A stretch of DNA of 64,000 nucleotides from Planctomycetia bacterium (lineage in GTDB: Bacteria > Planctomycetota > Planctomycetia > Pirellulales > Thermoguttaceae). Under the pieces are notes generated by a model. It did no database searches. It had not been told where the DNA came from and saw only the letters and a list, made by a program, of their open reading frames with translations. The translations under genes and the position numbers were made by a program. Of this stretch, positions 8,008 to 17,288 are shown piece after piece (the stretch's first letter is position 1; every line of letters begins with the position of its first letter). The DNA lies in the NCBI GenBank assembly GCA_030539295.1, contig JAUNSJ010000014.1, positions 25,984 through 89,983 of the forward strand, read 5' to 3'.

Positions 8008-10434
8008 TTAGGGCGCTGCCTGATGAATAATCGACATGGCGAACCAGCCCCGTGAGACTCGCGCCAGCCCGGTCGACAGCCCGGTAAAACGCTCGTCCGT
8101 GAGCATAATCCCCGGGACTAGTGGGATTGCCTTGTCCGCAGGAAAAACCTTGGAAAAAATGGCTCGCAATGGAACTTGGGCCCGAATATTTAATGGCCCT
8201 TCCAGTTGGATTAAACCGTCGCGGACCAGCGACGTCGTGCCTGTCAGGTCTGTTTGTGGGCGATACGAGACAATAACCGTAACGTCATGCCACATATTGC
8301 CATTGATTTCAATCGATTCAAAATCCATGTAGATCTGAATGCGGTCCTCGAAGAAACGCACGGTAACCGGGTCGGTACTTCGCATCTGGAAAAAGAGGTC
8401 GTTTTCCGGCAGGGTGACGTTTGCCAGAGCGGGCATGTTCAACCGCTGGGCAAGGTGTAAAATCAGCTCTTCCGACGAAAAATTCCCACCAGCCAGTTCG
8501 AGGGTTCCGAGAAACGTATTAATGGCCGATTCGTGCACCTTAAGATCGGCAAAAGCACCGGGCAGAGTCGGTGGTTCTATGCTCTGACTGCCAAGCGAAT
8601 TCCCCGCCGCCAGACGAATAGAGGCCAACAGCCAGTCGTTCGTCGTTCGCGAATTCTGCATCTTTAGCGACAAGCCCAATTGGTCGAGGCGACCAAAAAA
8701 CCGATCGTGAAGCCGTATGTTCGTTGCATCGAACCGCTGATTCGCCTCCTGGTCGATTCGAGCACGAACCTCGCGCTCAATGCGTGCCTTGGTCTCACGC
8801 TGGATGTCCGACTGCTTAAGCTCATACTGCCCCTTGGCCACCCCGCGCACCAGGTCGCCCAGGACCGGTACAAAATCAATATCGCTCTGCACACTGCTTA
8901 ACTGACTCGCATTATCGACCGCAACGGCCGTCGGGGAATAGAGAATGCCGTTATCTTTCCATTCGATGGTCTTCTGCCCCCGATAGACGGCGAAACTTTC
9001 ATTATAGACCGTGGCCGGAAAGACGGAACTGCTCGTGGCCGCGACCATCTTTCCGTCAATGGTCAAATTCATGAGGAGACGTTGCGGGTCGGGCACAAGT
9101 CGAATGGCAACCTGGGTATCCGTGCGACGTCGGCCCGCAACCGGGTTATTGAGAATCATTTCCTGAACAACGTCGAATTCCGGGTCGCGAATCGGGAGCA
9201 GACGATTAATGAGCACTTCGGAGATAAAAACTTTTGTATTAGGGTTATTGTAGATAATATCAATAGCTGCGCCGAGCCGTCGTGCGGAGTCTGACACGCT
9301 CGTCTTCATGCGCCAGGCACAATCGGCCAATTCGCGACCGGCGTCGGCCCCCATAATCGTCTCATATTGCTCAAAAGCCCAGAGCAGGTCATGGGCAGGA
9401 ACCTGGTCACAAGCGAGTCCGGCCAGTAGCCGTGTCCAGATCGCCAGCGGCTGCTTGGTGAAAATTTCCTTCTGCGATTCGGTCATGGGCGTTGTTCCGA
9501 TTTTAAAACAGATGGAATTGATTCGGTCTCGTACAAATTCCTGGCCCAGCTTGATACGCTCTTCATGCGTTAGTTCGTCTTCCACCTCTACGGCGCCAGA
9601 CAAGGCAACCGGATTAAACTGCTGCCGATTCTCGTAAATCGAGGCCAGTTCGTTCATATCTTTAAGCAGTAGGTCGACTTCGAAGCTGCGTCGCCAGTTG
9701 CGCCCGGTCTGACTCGTCCCGAAATAGTCACGAACTTCCTCCGTCTTACGCTTAAGTTCATTAAAATAGTCTGCGGCAATCTCTTGTGGCGGGATGAGTA
9801 GTCCCTGGCGCTGGGCCTGAAACCAGAGGACCGCTTCCGACCAGAGATAGATACGCCGCTCCAAAGCAAGCCGGAGTGAATCTATTAACTCAAGCCGCTG
9901 ATTAAGGTTATATCGCGAGATGAGACGTGGTCGGCTGCTCGGATCCGTCGGTTGCGGCTCCTTGTCGCGCAGGAGTTGTGCCTTGAGGGAGTCGAGTGTA
10001 TCGAGACTCTGCTCCAGACGCAGAATCCCGGCCATGGCATCTTGCGGCGTGTCGTCCAAGGCGAGCAGAATCCGGGTGATTTCCTCCTCCGTCGCTGTAA
10101 CCCAAGCCTGCGACGGCTCATACTCCGACAGGACGTCCATCCACGGCGACATGGCTTCCAGACATTCCGCGACAAGCTCGTTCTCGTTGTCGCATAGTGG
10201 TTCCCCTTCATCGAACGGACGGTGGCCCAGTCCCTGCTTCAGATTTTCCGCCGCATCTCCTGACTGTTCCTTCTGTTCCGCACCGTTCTGCTCGCCGGAA
10301 AGGGCTGTTCCCGCTGAAGAGAACTGCTGGATATCGTCAATGTCGACCGACTGGGCGTAACCCGCGGCGTTCAAGAAGGTCAGACAGGCAGCAAAAGTCA
10401 GGCCACACAGTATATATAATAGAATGCTTCTCAT
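8008..10434 (-). CDS. Large exported protein of unknown function
   Basis: About 808 residues from ATG 10434. The start gives a normal signal peptide (MRSILLYILCGLTFAACLTF, cleaved near YAQS); ATG 10476 and an even longer frame are possible, and none has a clear Shine-Dalgarno sequence. The first 350 residues are charged and helical (long Leu/Glu/Arg-rich stretches such as IRLEREVRAR further on). The last 250 residues are beta-rich and end with a segment on IQLEGPLNIRAQVPLRAIF and FPADKAIPLVPG. No catalytic motif is recognised. The gene stands alone, 163 bases downstream of the sigma factor promoter side and divergent from rsmG. Likely a periplasmic or outer-membrane-associated conserved planctomycete protein; function unknown. 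Confidence 0.65.
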   Translation of the reverse strand: MRSILLYILCGLTFAACLTFLNAAGYAQSVDIDDIQQFSSAGTALSGEQNGAEQKEQSGDAAENLKQGLGHRPFDEGEPLCDNENELVAECLEAMSPWMDVLSEYEPSQAWVTATEEEITRILLALDDTPQDAMAGILRLEQSLDTLDSLKAQLLRDKEPQPTDPSSRPRLISRYNLNQRLELIDSLRLALERRIYLWSEAVLWFQAQRQGLLIPPQEIAADYFNELKRKTEEVRDYFGTSQTGRNWRRSFEVDLLLKDMNELASIYENRQQFNPVALSGAVEVEDELTHEERIKLGQEFVRDRINSICFKIGTTPMTESQKEIFTKQPLAIWTRLLAGLACDQVPAHDLLWAFEQYETIMGADAGRELADCAWRMKTSVSDSARRLGAAIDIIYNNPNTKVFISEVLINRLLPIRDPEFDVVQEMILNNPVAGRRRTDTQVAIRLVPDPQRLLMNLTIDGKMVAATSSSVFPATVYNESFAVYRGQKTIEWKDNGILYSPTAVAVDNASQLSSVQSDIDFVPVLGDLVRGVAKGQYELKQSDIQRETKARIEREVRARIDQEANQRFDATNIRLHDRFFGRLDQLGLSLKMQNSRTTNDWLLASIRLAAGNSLGSQSIEPPTLPGAFADLKVHESAINTFLGTLELAGGNFSSEELILHLAQRLNMPALANVTLPENDLFFQMRSTDPVTVRFFEDRIQIYMDFESIEINGNMWHDVTVIVSYRPQTDLTGTTSLVRDGLIQLEGPLNIRAQVPLRAIFSKVFPADKAIPLVPGIMLTDERFTGLSTGLARVSRGWFAMSIIHQAAP

Positions 10435-10880
10435 GGTCGCTGCGTTTTTTCGTCTTGTTGGCAAGTGGCGGGACATTTTCGGGCGGACACCACTACGGGT
10501 TGGGAAAACGACGTAAACGGGAGAGGGACAGACTTTCTCCGCACCTCCCCCTTTCCTGCTCTCTTTTTCGACCAAGAGGGCCGTTTTGCTTAAGTAAAAA
10601 TAGAGGGATTGTTCCTATTTTAACAATTTTAAGACCCGCGCGACGTGCCCGGCGGCTGGGCTCCCTTTTTTTCCTGGAATTCGCGTAAATTTTGCAAAAA
10701 AACAGCAAATAAAATTATCTTGCTACAGACACAAACGATAATTTCGATTATAATAATCAGGTCTCGGTCCGGGCGTTTCGCCACATCGCGCCGACAGGAG
10801 CTTCGGTTCTCGCGAGAAACTGAAAACAAAAGAAGATAATAATTGTGGTAATACAAGATTAAAGAGTTAAATATTTATTT
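10435..10880. other. Divergent intergenic region
   Basis: No gene is supported here. It separates the minus-strand exported protein from rsmG on the plus strand, is AT-rich in its right half, and holds the rsmG promoter candidate at 10726-10754. ATG 10476 (an alternative start of the minus-strand gene) falls inside it. Confidence 0.6.
10726..10754 (+). promoter_or_regulatory. Candidate sigma-70 promoter for rsmG
   Basis: CAGACA (10726-10731), 17-base spacer, perfect TATAAT (10749-10754). The -35 matches TTGACA at four of six positions. The rsmG start codon is 127 bases downstream. Confidence 0.5.
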
Positions 10881-11804
10881 ATGAGCAATAACGTCCCCCC
10901 CGAAAATGCCGAGGTACCGATTGCCGAACCGGAGCCGGCGGAAGTCTCTCTGGCCGAGGTCCTCAAGCAGCACGAAATAAAATTACCGGCGAAAAAAATC
11001 CGGCTTATGGAAACGTACTGTCAGGAGCTTTGGACCTGGAACGAAAAGATTAACCTGACGCGGCATACGGACTACGAGAAATTCGTAACCCACGACCTGA
11101 TCGACTCGATGCACCTGGCCGATCTCTTGCAGAAGGGCGAGCATGTGCTTGATGTGGGGACCGGTGGCGGCGTGCCTGGCATACTTCTGGCGATACTCCG
11201 GCCCGACATAACGGTGGAATTATGTGATTCGACAGGCAAGAAGGCCAAAGCGGTCGGGGCCATTGTGGATGCGTTGGGCCTTGACACGAACGTCTGGTAC
11301 GCCAAGGCAGAAAATCTGCTGCAATATCATCGGTTCCACACGCTGGTCATTCGCGCGGTCTCGAAGATGGCACGCCTGCTGGAGATGTTCGCTCCGGTCT
11401 GGTTCGCGTTCGACCGCATGCTCCTGGTCAAAGGTCCGCACTGGGTGGAAGAGCGTGGGGAAGCGCGTCATTATAATCTGCTCAATAATATCGCGTTGCG
11501 TAACGTGGATGAATACGAAACGCCGGGCGCGGAGCACAAGAGTTATATACTCGCGCTGTGCCGTAAGTCGCGGTTCGAGGAGCTGGAACAGCGTAATAGT
11601 GACCGCCTGGCCGGACTGCCATGTCCGCCGCTGGGCGAGTCGGTGGGCGTTGATAACTCCGTGCCACGCAAGCCGCCGCGGAAACCGTACAAGCCGCGTA
11701 CCGGGTCCGATCGCGCGAAGTCGGCCGACAAGAGTCCAACGTCGAAACCGTTTAAAAGTCAGGGGAATCGGAAGTTCCCCGACAGAAAGCGATTCCACAA
11801 ATAG
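10881..11804 (+). CDS. rsmG: 16S rRNA (guanine527-N7)-methyltransferase RsmG
   Basis: SAM-dependent methyltransferase (GidB) that modifies G527 in the 530 loop of 16S rRNA. The N-terminal helical part has the family signature NEKINLTRHTDYEKF...HDLIDS; the SAM-binding motif is VLDVGTGGGVPGILLA at about residues 89-104; ELCDSTGKKAKAV follows. Family members are about 210-240 residues; this one has 307, the excess being a Lys/Arg/Pro-rich tail from about residue 240 (KPPRKPYKPRTG), which may bind RNA. It has an acidic N-terminal extension of about 25 residues. Confidence 0.94.
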   Translation: MSNNVPPENAEVPIAEPEPAEVSLAEVLKQHEIKLPAKKIRLMETYCQELWTWNEKINLTRHTDYEKFVTHDLIDSMHLADLLQKGEHVLDVGTGGGVPGILLAILRPDITVELCDSTGKKAKAVGAIVDALGLDTNVWYAKAENLLQYHRFHTLVIRAVSKMARLLEMFAPVWFAFDRMLLVKGPHWVEERGEARHYNLLNNIALRNVDEYETPGAEHKSYILALCRKSRFEELEQRNSDRLAGLPCPPLGESVGVDNSVPRKPPRKPYKPRTGSDRAKSADKSPTSKPFKSQGNRKFPDRKRFHK

Positions 11805-11923
11805 AGAATTTCATACCGTCTGTTACGCGTGAGTTTCGACGCCGTTCTGTCGCGAGTGAAGCTCCGCGGAAATATTGGATTGAACATTAAGGGCAAGTCG
11901 CCCAGGAAAGGAAAAAATCAACC

Positions 11924-13909
11924 ATGAATGTCCATTTTCGTTTACGTTCGCTTATGCTTGCCCTACTGCTGGCTGCCACGGTCGCGGGCTTGGGGTGTAA
12001 TAAAAATACGGAACCCGGATCGCCCGACGCGTCAACTCCGGTCGACGGCGCCGCGGCCAACGCACCTGACCCGAATGCCGTAACGGTCGAGAGTCTTCGC
12101 AAGATACGCACACTCGCGCCGGACGTACTTGCCTCGCTTGGCCCGCAAACGGAGTTCCCTACACAATGGCTCTATCCGAATGCCTTCTATGCGAAAATCA
12201 TGTTTCCGGGCAAAGCGGCGGCCTCGCCTGCGGCCTCGCAATTGGATCAGCTCCTTAAGGCCAACTCCGCGGCGCTCCCGTTTGTCAATTTCTGCGACGA
12301 CCTGGAAACGATCTACGTGAGTGAGAAAAATTCGTTCATTTCCTTAACGGACCCGGCGTCCGGAAATGTCCTGACGACGGAATTTCCACTCCCGGCGCGC
12401 GCCGTTTATCTTCGGTCGCAGCAGGCGATCGACCCGCAACAGTTTACGGAATTCGCCTTTGCCGGCATACCTGCTGACCAGATTAAGGAAGAGACCCTCG
12501 GCTCCTTAAACGTTCGCACGACCCGGCAGTCGATTATGGTGCCGCTCGACCAGGAGCAGCAGAAGATGGGTAAGGCCAACGACGTTACAGTCGCGCTCGC
12601 TTTCCCGGACGCCAACTCCGCACTCATGGTGACCGGGAGTCCCGACGACGTACAGGAATTCTTTACGGCCGGGCCTGACGCTTCTGCCCGGGGGCCGTTG
12701 GCTCAATATATGGCACATACTTCTCTGGATAATGTCGATTTCCTCTTCCTGTACGACTACAATCATCCGCTGGCCGCCATGGTTCCGAATATCTTTCCGG
12801 ACCAGTTTGGCCAGGAGGTGGTGACCGCTGGCGATCTGGTTGCCCTCGGGGTCAACAGTCGCGCTACGGACGGGAGCGATATTGTTACCTTAACTCTGCT
12901 GGCCAGCGATACCGAAAAAGGGAATAAGGCGCAAACGGCCCTTGGCGCTACGCTCATGTTCCTCGCGGAAGAAGCGAAGAAAGTCGCTGCCATGCCGAAC
13001 GCCGGGGCCGGGGCGGCCATGCTCACGGGCCTGGACGAAGTCTTAAAGAAAGTGCAAACGGAAGTTCAAGGGACGCGCCTCATCGCCCGTGTTCCCTGGT
13101 CACAAGCGACCGCCGATTTCCTCGTTGGCTCCGTGGAGAAGCTGAACGAATCGCGAGTTCAGGCCGAACGCATGGCGCGTTATAACGGAATCGCCCAGCA
13201 GTTGGGTATGCTCGCCGGTGCGATGACGGCCGCCTACGGTAAGAATAATGTCTATCCGAGCGATATTCTCGGCGCGGACGGAACGCCCCTGCTGAGCTGG
13301 CGCGTGGCTCTGCTGCCGCAATTCGGTCCGGAAGGGGAAGCTCTCTATAAAGAGTTCAAACTGGACGAACCGTGGAACGGTCCGAATAATATCAAACTGC
13401 TCGACAAGATTCCCGGTATTTACACCTGTATTCTCGACCCGGCCATGAAGACGAAAACAACGTTCCAACGCTTTAATTCGGCCAATACGCCTTTTGGTCA
13501 GCATGCGGACGGTCTGAAGACGCAGCAGCTGGCGAATCCTGGAAAGACGTTCATGATCGTTTCGACCGCGCCGTCGAACGCCGTCGAATGGACGCAGCCG
13601 GAATCGCTTATACTCGACGAAAGCAATCCGGACTCCCTGGTGACCATTTTTGGTGACTACGTAGCCGCTGTGCCATTTATGGGCAATGTATTCCTTGCGC
13701 CGCTTTCCGGGAAGCCGGAAGGTTTGCAGACCCTTATCGGCTGGATTACCGGCAATCTTCCCGCGGAGTCCGAAGCGACCCCAAGTGCCGCGCCGGCCGA
13801 ATCTGACCAAACACCAGCGGCTGCGGAAACTCCTGCCGCGGAGCCTGTCATGCCAACTGAACCTGTCATGCCAGCCGAACCCACCGCGGAGCCTGCCCCC
13901 GCCCCGTAA
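11924..13909 (+). CDS. Lipoprotein with a DUF1559-like C-terminal domain
   Basis: 661 residues. Lipoprotein signal LALLLAATVAGLGC (C25). Residues about 50-400 form an unrecognised region. From about residue 415 the sequence RMARYNGIAQQLGMLAGAMTAA followed by DGTPLLSWRVALLPQF, LYKEFKLDEPWNGPNN and KIPGIYTC matches the post-pilin part of DUF1559 proteins, but there is no pilin-like N-terminus. The last about 45 residues are a Pro/Ala/Glu/Thr-rich tail with near repeats (EPVMPTEPVMPAEP). The start is ATG 11924 shortly after AGGAAAGG. Likely membrane-anchored on the outer side; function unknown. It may be a relative of DUF1559 that swapped pilin anchoring for a lipid anchor. Confidence 0.75.
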   Translation: MNVHFRLRSLMLALLLAATVAGLGCNKNTEPGSPDASTPVDGAAANAPDPNAVTVESLRKIRTLAPDVLASLGPQTEFPTQWLYPNAFYAKIMFPGKAAASPAASQLDQLLKANSAALPFVNFCDDLETIYVSEKNSFISLTDPASGNVLTTEFPLPARAVYLRSQQAIDPQQFTEFAFAGIPADQIKEETLGSLNVRTTRQSIMVPLDQEQQKMGKANDVTVALAFPDANSALMVTGSPDDVQEFFTAGPDASARGPLAQYMAHTSLDNVDFLFLYDYNHPLAAMVPNIFPDQFGQEVVTAGDLVALGVNSRATDGSDIVTLTLLASDTEKGNKAQTALGATLMFLAEEAKKVAAMPNAGAGAAMLTGLDEVLKKVQTEVQGTRLIARVPWSQATADFLVGSVEKLNESRVQAERMARYNGIAQQLGMLAGAMTAAYGKNNVYPSDILGADGTPLLSWRVALLPQFGPEGEALYKEFKLDEPWNGPNNIKLLDKIPGIYTCILDPAMKTKTTFQRFNSANTPFGQHADGLKTQQLANPGKTFMIVSTAPSNAVEWTQPESLILDESNPDSLVTIFGDYVAAVPFMGNVFLAPLSGKPEGLQTLIGWITGNLPAESEATPSAAPAESDQTPAAAETPAAEPVMPTEPVMPAEPTAEPAPAP

Positions 13910-13942
13910 TCAGACCTCTTGTATGTCTGAATTTCAGCGGAA

Positions 13943-13976
13943 TCCGGGGTTAGCTCTCAACGGCTCTGACCCCGGA
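13943..13976 (+). terminator. Hairpin after the DUF1559-like lipoprotein gene
   Basis: TCCGGGGT (13943-13950) pairs with ACCCCGGA (13969-13976), an 8-bp GC-rich stem with an 18-base loop, 34 bases after the stop. No T run follows, so termination is plausible but not certain. Confidence 0.42.
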
Positions 13977-14073
13977 ACCGTCGCTTTAAAATGTAATATT
14001 CTCATTGCTAAAAAATATAATTCTTGTAATACCCGCCTCTCAGACATTTATGATAATTTTTCTGTTTTTTATG

Positions 14074-14102
14074 TTGACAAATCTGAAAGGGCATGTTAAT
14101 AT
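14074..14102 (+). promoter_or_regulatory. Candidate sigma-70 promoter for DUF1559 module b
   Basis: Perfect TTGACA (14074-14079), 17-base spacer, TAATAT (14097-14102, four of six). It lies 80 bases upstream of the ATG at 14182, giving a leader of about 70 bases. Confidence 0.55.
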
Positions 14103-14181
14103 GATATTGTTGTGACGCGGTGGAGCTGTTGTTTGCTCACAAAAAATCTGACAAAAAACTTTGAACCAAGGAGACCAAAAC

Positions 14182-14252
14182 ATGACGAACGCTTATAAAA
14201 CGAACCTGGTAAATTACGGGGGGGGGGGGATTTAAGTCTTATACGAAGACTT
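14182..14252 (+). other. Out-of-frame start of DUF1559 gene b, with G12 tract
   Basis: ATG 14182 follows AAGGAGACC at ideal spacing and reads [17 protein letters not shown], then stops at TAA 14233-14235. The 12 G at 14218-14229 sit just before the point where the frame would need to change. With one more G (or a -1 slip) the same start would read [24 protein letters not shown] and continue through the whole DUF1559 protein. The homopolymer therefore decides whether the gene is on or off as sequenced. A miscalled homopolymer length is the main alternative. Confidence 0.7.
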
Positions 14253-15335
14253 TTGGCTTTTACCCTTGTTGAACTTCTGGTGGTGATTGCCATCATAGGC
14301 ATCTTGATTGCCTTGCTCTTGCCGGCGGTGCAAGCGGCGCGGGAAGCTGCCCGACGCATGCAGTGCACCAATAATCTGAAACAAATCGGAGTTGGTCTTC
14401 ACAACTACCATGATACGAATTTTGCCTTTCCCGCAGCGTCACTGCAGGTGTCTAAACACATCGTCAAAATGGGGTTCAATCCGATGGCTGCCCTGCTTCC
14501 GTTCTGTGAACAGCAGTCGCGGTATTCAATGATTCAGCAGTCGACTAATTATGCCTTGTCAGTCACCTTTAGTGAGACAGACGGTCTCATGGGCCAGGTA
14601 AACTACATGCTTTGCCCTTCTGATCCCAATAAAAATGCCGAGGCCTACGATAAAGGTAAATTGACGAACTGCTCCTACGCCGGCTGCTTTGGTGACTCAT
14701 ACAACGATGCAGCATCTTTGGCGTGGACCGGTTCTACAACGGGTTTTTCTTGGGAAAATCCACATCGCGGACTGTTCAAAAACGCTTATCTGTGGACCAG
14801 TTTTTCAACGCTCGTCGATGGTTCTTCCAATACACTCGCCTATTCGGAAATGGGCATAGGAGCTGCAAAGGGAGGTAATCTTATTAAAGGAAACCTGGCC
14901 GATCTTGGTACTGCTACCATAACGCCTGGTGACTGTCTATTGGCAGCGGATCCAAACGATCACAAAGCTATTAAATCAACTTACATCAGTACCCAATGGT
15001 TAATTCATTCGGCATTTCCCTATTTCCCCCTTGTTTTCAATAGTGGTTTTTTTGCCGTACTCCCGCCTAATGCACCGTCCTGTGCGACCAAAGGAGCGAC
15101 ACATGCAGCCGGTCAACACTTGAATACGGCCTCCAGCTATCATTCCGGCGGTGTGAACACGCTGCTTTGCGATGGCAGTGTGCGTTTCGTGTCCGACACG
15201 ATTGACGCGGGAAAATATGACGCGACGACCAATCCGAATTATAATATTGGTATGTCAGGCAAATCAGGTGCGAGTCCTTACGGAATCTGGGGTGCCATGG
15301 GGAGCGTTGACGGCGGCGAAACGGCCTCACTGTAA
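14253..15335 (+). CDS. DUF1559 pseudopilin-like protein (copy b, start out of frame behind a G12 tract)
   Basis: The uninterrupted frame is 360 residues from TTG 14253 and begins inside the pilin signature ([19 protein letters not shown]), so TTG is unlikely to be the natural start. The natural start is probably ATG 14182, one base out of register across the G12 tract. The pilin helix and [27 protein letters not shown] are followed by typical DUF1559 segments: [35 protein letters not shown] and, near the C-terminus, [23 protein letters not shown]. Residue -1 to the cleavage site would be alanine rather than glycine. The next gene is a lipoprotein 48 bases on, then a sialidase-like gene. Role inferred: surface or pseudopilus component. 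Confidence 0.9.
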   Translation: MAFTLVELLVVIAIIGILIALLLPAVQAAREAARRMQCTNNLKQIGVGLHNYHDTNFAFPAASLQVSKHIVKMGFNPMAALLPFCEQQSRYSMIQQSTNYALSVTFSETDGLMGQVNYMLCPSDPNKNAEAYDKGKLTNCSYAGCFGDSYNDAASLAWTGSTTGFSWENPHRGLFKNAYLWTSFSTLVDGSSNTLAYSEMGIGAAKGGNLIKGNLADLGTATITPGDCLLAADPNDHKAIKSTYISTQWLIHSAFPYFPLVFNSGFFAVLPPNAPSCATKGATHAAGQHLNTASSYHSGGVNTLLCDGSVRFVSDTIDAGKYDATTNPNYNIGMSGKSGASPYGIWGAMGSVDGGETASL

Positions 15336-15383
15336 AAATTAATTAAGATATAAAGTTTATAAATCACAAATAAGGAAAAAATA

Positions 15384-15884
15384 ATGAAATACTACTTTAC
15401 AATGCTGACCATTTGCCTGTGTGTCATTTGCCTTGCTGGTTGCGGCGGTCCACAGAAACCGGACGGGTTTCCCGAGACCGTCCCATTTACCTTAACCGTG
15501 ATGCGTGACGGAAGTCCGCTGCCTGAGGCCTCGGTTCAGCTCTATCCGGAAACGGCCTCTGACGCCGCGACCGGAGGGATTACCGATGCCCAGGGCGTCG
15601 TTTCGCTGGCAACCACTCGCGGTAACTATTCAAATTCCGGCTCGCCGGTCGGGACGTTTAAAGTGACTGTGAGTAAACGCGTAACGATTCCTGGCGAATT
15701 ATCACGTGAAGAATGTCTTAAAATGAGCCCGGATGAATCCGCTGCCTATTCAAAAAAAATGGAAGAGGCGGAAAAGTCTGTTCCTCCTGAAGTTGCAGAA
15801 AAGTATCATTCCGTAGCTACTACGCCGCTGTCCGTAACCGTAACCAAAGGCGGCAATGCCACCGTTCAGGTAACAGCGAAATAA
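15384..15884 (+). CDS. Small lipoprotein partner of DUF1559 copy b
   Basis: 166 residues. Signal LTICLCVICLAGC gives C20 as the lipidated cysteine. The mature part (RPDG-type opening PQKPDGFPETVPFTLTVMRDGSPLPEASVQLYP, then TDAQGVVSLAT and SPVGTFKVTVSK) is the same transthyretin/carboxypeptidase-regulatory-like fold as the lipoproteins at 3977 and 51687. A helical insertion (LKMSPDESAAYSKKMEEAEKS) separates the last strands. ATG 15384 follows AAGGAAAAA. Envelope protein; role unknown but consistently paired with DUF1559. Confidence 0.82.
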   Translation: MKYYFTMLTICLCVICLAGCGGPQKPDGFPETVPFTLTVMRDGSPLPEASVQLYPETASDAATGGITDAQGVVSLATTRGNYSNSGSPVGTFKVTVSKRVTIPGELSREECLKMSPDESAAYSKKMEEAEKSVPPEVAEKYHSVATTPLSVTVTKGGNATVQVTAK

Positions 15885-15971
15885 CCTATACCGTCGACTC
15901 TTGCATGCTCGATATAACATGGGCATACACTTTAGTAAAAACAGTAACATATAACAAACGAAAGGTATGTA

Positions 15972-17072
15972 ATGAGAATGATTCGCATTTTGTGCACTCT
16001 GTTGTTCTTTCAGTCCTTGCTGGCTCTTGCCCAGGAAAGTGGTACAACATCGTATCCCGAAATGAAAAAAGAACTGGTCGGGCACATTAAGACCGGAGCG
16101 GATAACCCGCGTAATAGTGAAGGCGCATTCGTCACGCTCGCCAATGGGGATATTATTCATGTCTATTCCCATTTTTACGGCAACTCGTTTGGGGACCACG
16201 CAACCGCGTTTCTTGCCAGCAGACGCAGTAGCGACGGAGGGCGAACGTGGTCCGAAACAGATTGCAAAGAATTGGAAAATGAAGGCAAACTGAACGTCAT
16301 GTCCGTTTCACTGCTGCGTTTGCAAAGCGGTGCAATCGCCATGTTTTATGCGGTAAAGGAATCACCTGGCGATTGCCGGCTTTACATGCGCGTCAGTAGC
16401 GACGAGGCAAAAACCTGGGGCGAACGCGTTCTCTGCATTCCGGATGTTAGTTACAACGTCGTTAATAACGACCGTGTGATTCAGCTGACCGAAGGCCGAC
16501 TGCTGGCCCCGGTTGCCCGGCACGCGTGGGACGGGAAAACCGACTACGGCTACAACTGGAATGCCGATATTTTCTGCATGATTTCTGACGACGACGGAAA
16601 AACATGGCGCCGCGCCGGTGACGCCGCTCACGTGCCCGGCATCATATATCAGGAGCCGGGACTGGTCGAACTGGCCGACGGCCGTATACTCATGAACATG
16701 CGGACCAACGGCGGTTCGCAGTACATGGCCTGGTCCGACGATAAGGGCGAAACGTGGACGACCCCTGTCCCGTCCGAACTTGATTCGCCGGTTTCGCCCG
16801 CCCGGATTAAACGTGTGCCAGGCAGTGATCATTTGATTGCCGTCTGGAATCCGAAAATAGCTGATGAGGGACGCATCGGAATGGACATTGCCATTCTCTC
16901 GCCTGACGGTACAAAGACGCTCGTTCGCAAAGAAATTGAACGCAATCCGCAGGGACTTCAATATCCCTCGATTCACTTCCTCGACGATAAGAATTTTCTG
17001 GTCGCCTATTTTTCCTGGCCAACGGGAATTTTCATTTACCGAATGAATCTGGACGACCTGAAAACTCCGTGA
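15972..17072 (+). CDS. Secreted BNR-repeat sialidase-like protein
   Basis: 366 residues with a signal peptide (RILCTLLFFQSLLALA, cut near QES). Four Asp-box motifs are visible: SSDGGRTWSE, SSDEAKTWGE, SDDDGKTWRR and SDDKGETWTT, which mark a six-bladed sialidase-type propeller (BNR, PF13088-like). Early EGAFVTLANGDIIHVYSHF and QEPGLVELADGRILMNMRT are the usual exo-sialidase blade segments. Members hydrolyse sialic acids or other glycosides, or act as plain propeller proteins; I did not identify the complete arginine triad with certainty. It lies 87 bases after the lipoprotein gene and would share the DUF1559 b transcript. Confidence 0.85.
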   Translation: MRMIRILCTLLFFQSLLALAQESGTTSYPEMKKELVGHIKTGADNPRNSEGAFVTLANGDIIHVYSHFYGNSFGDHATAFLASRRSSDGGRTWSETDCKELENEGKLNVMSVSLLRLQSGAIAMFYAVKESPGDCRLYMRVSSDEAKTWGERVLCIPDVSYNVVNNDRVIQLTEGRLLAPVARHAWDGKTDYGYNWNADIFCMISDDDGKTWRRAGDAAHVPGIIYQEPGLVELADGRILMNMRTNGGSQYMAWSDDKGETWTTPVPSELDSPVSPARIKRVPGSDHLIAVWNPKIADEGRIGMDIAILSPDGTKTLVRKEIERNPQGLQYPSIHFLDDKNFLVAYFSWPTGIFIYRMNLDDLKTP

Positions 17073-17094
17073 CGGACGGAACCTTGGCGTTAAC

Positions 17095-17143
17095 GGGCGG
17101 GCCTGCTCACGTTCCCGACCTCCCGACCTGTTCGCAGATCGGG
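17095..17143. repeat. Palindromic intergenic repeat, family 1
   Basis: GGGCGGGCCTGCTCAC...CCCGACC followed by a small hairpin, CCCGA (17122-17126) with TCGGG (17139-17143). The words GGGCCTGCTC and CCCGACCTG recur at 24.1-24.5, 34.8, 56.9 and 63.9 kb. It may also help end the sialidase transcript. Confidence 0.55.
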
Positions 17144-17148
17144 AAGTC

Positions 17149-17177
17149 TTGACATGGGAAACGACTACTGCTATAAT
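17149..17177 (+). promoter_or_regulatory. Consensus sigma-70 promoter for the SGNH hydrolase gene
   Basis: TTGACA (17149-17154), exactly 17 bases, TATAAT (17172-17177): a full consensus promoter. The SGNH hydrolase start at 17289 is about 105 bases downstream of the expected transcription start, so this gene can be expressed apart from the DUF1559 b module, and probably strongly. Confidence 0.8.
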
Positions 17178-17288
17178 TTTGTTACGTGGACGTCAGTATC
17201 CATCCTGTAAGAATTTTATGCTCTCGGTTCTCAAATACCGATTGCAGAGTCATTGCGTTTAACCCAGCCCATTGTCAGGAGACACAAA

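Noticed and set aside
14253..14255. TTG 14253 as the true start of DUF1559 copy b
   Set aside because: It lies inside the conserved pilin motif, would remove the basic residues before the cleavage site, and has no ribosome binding site.
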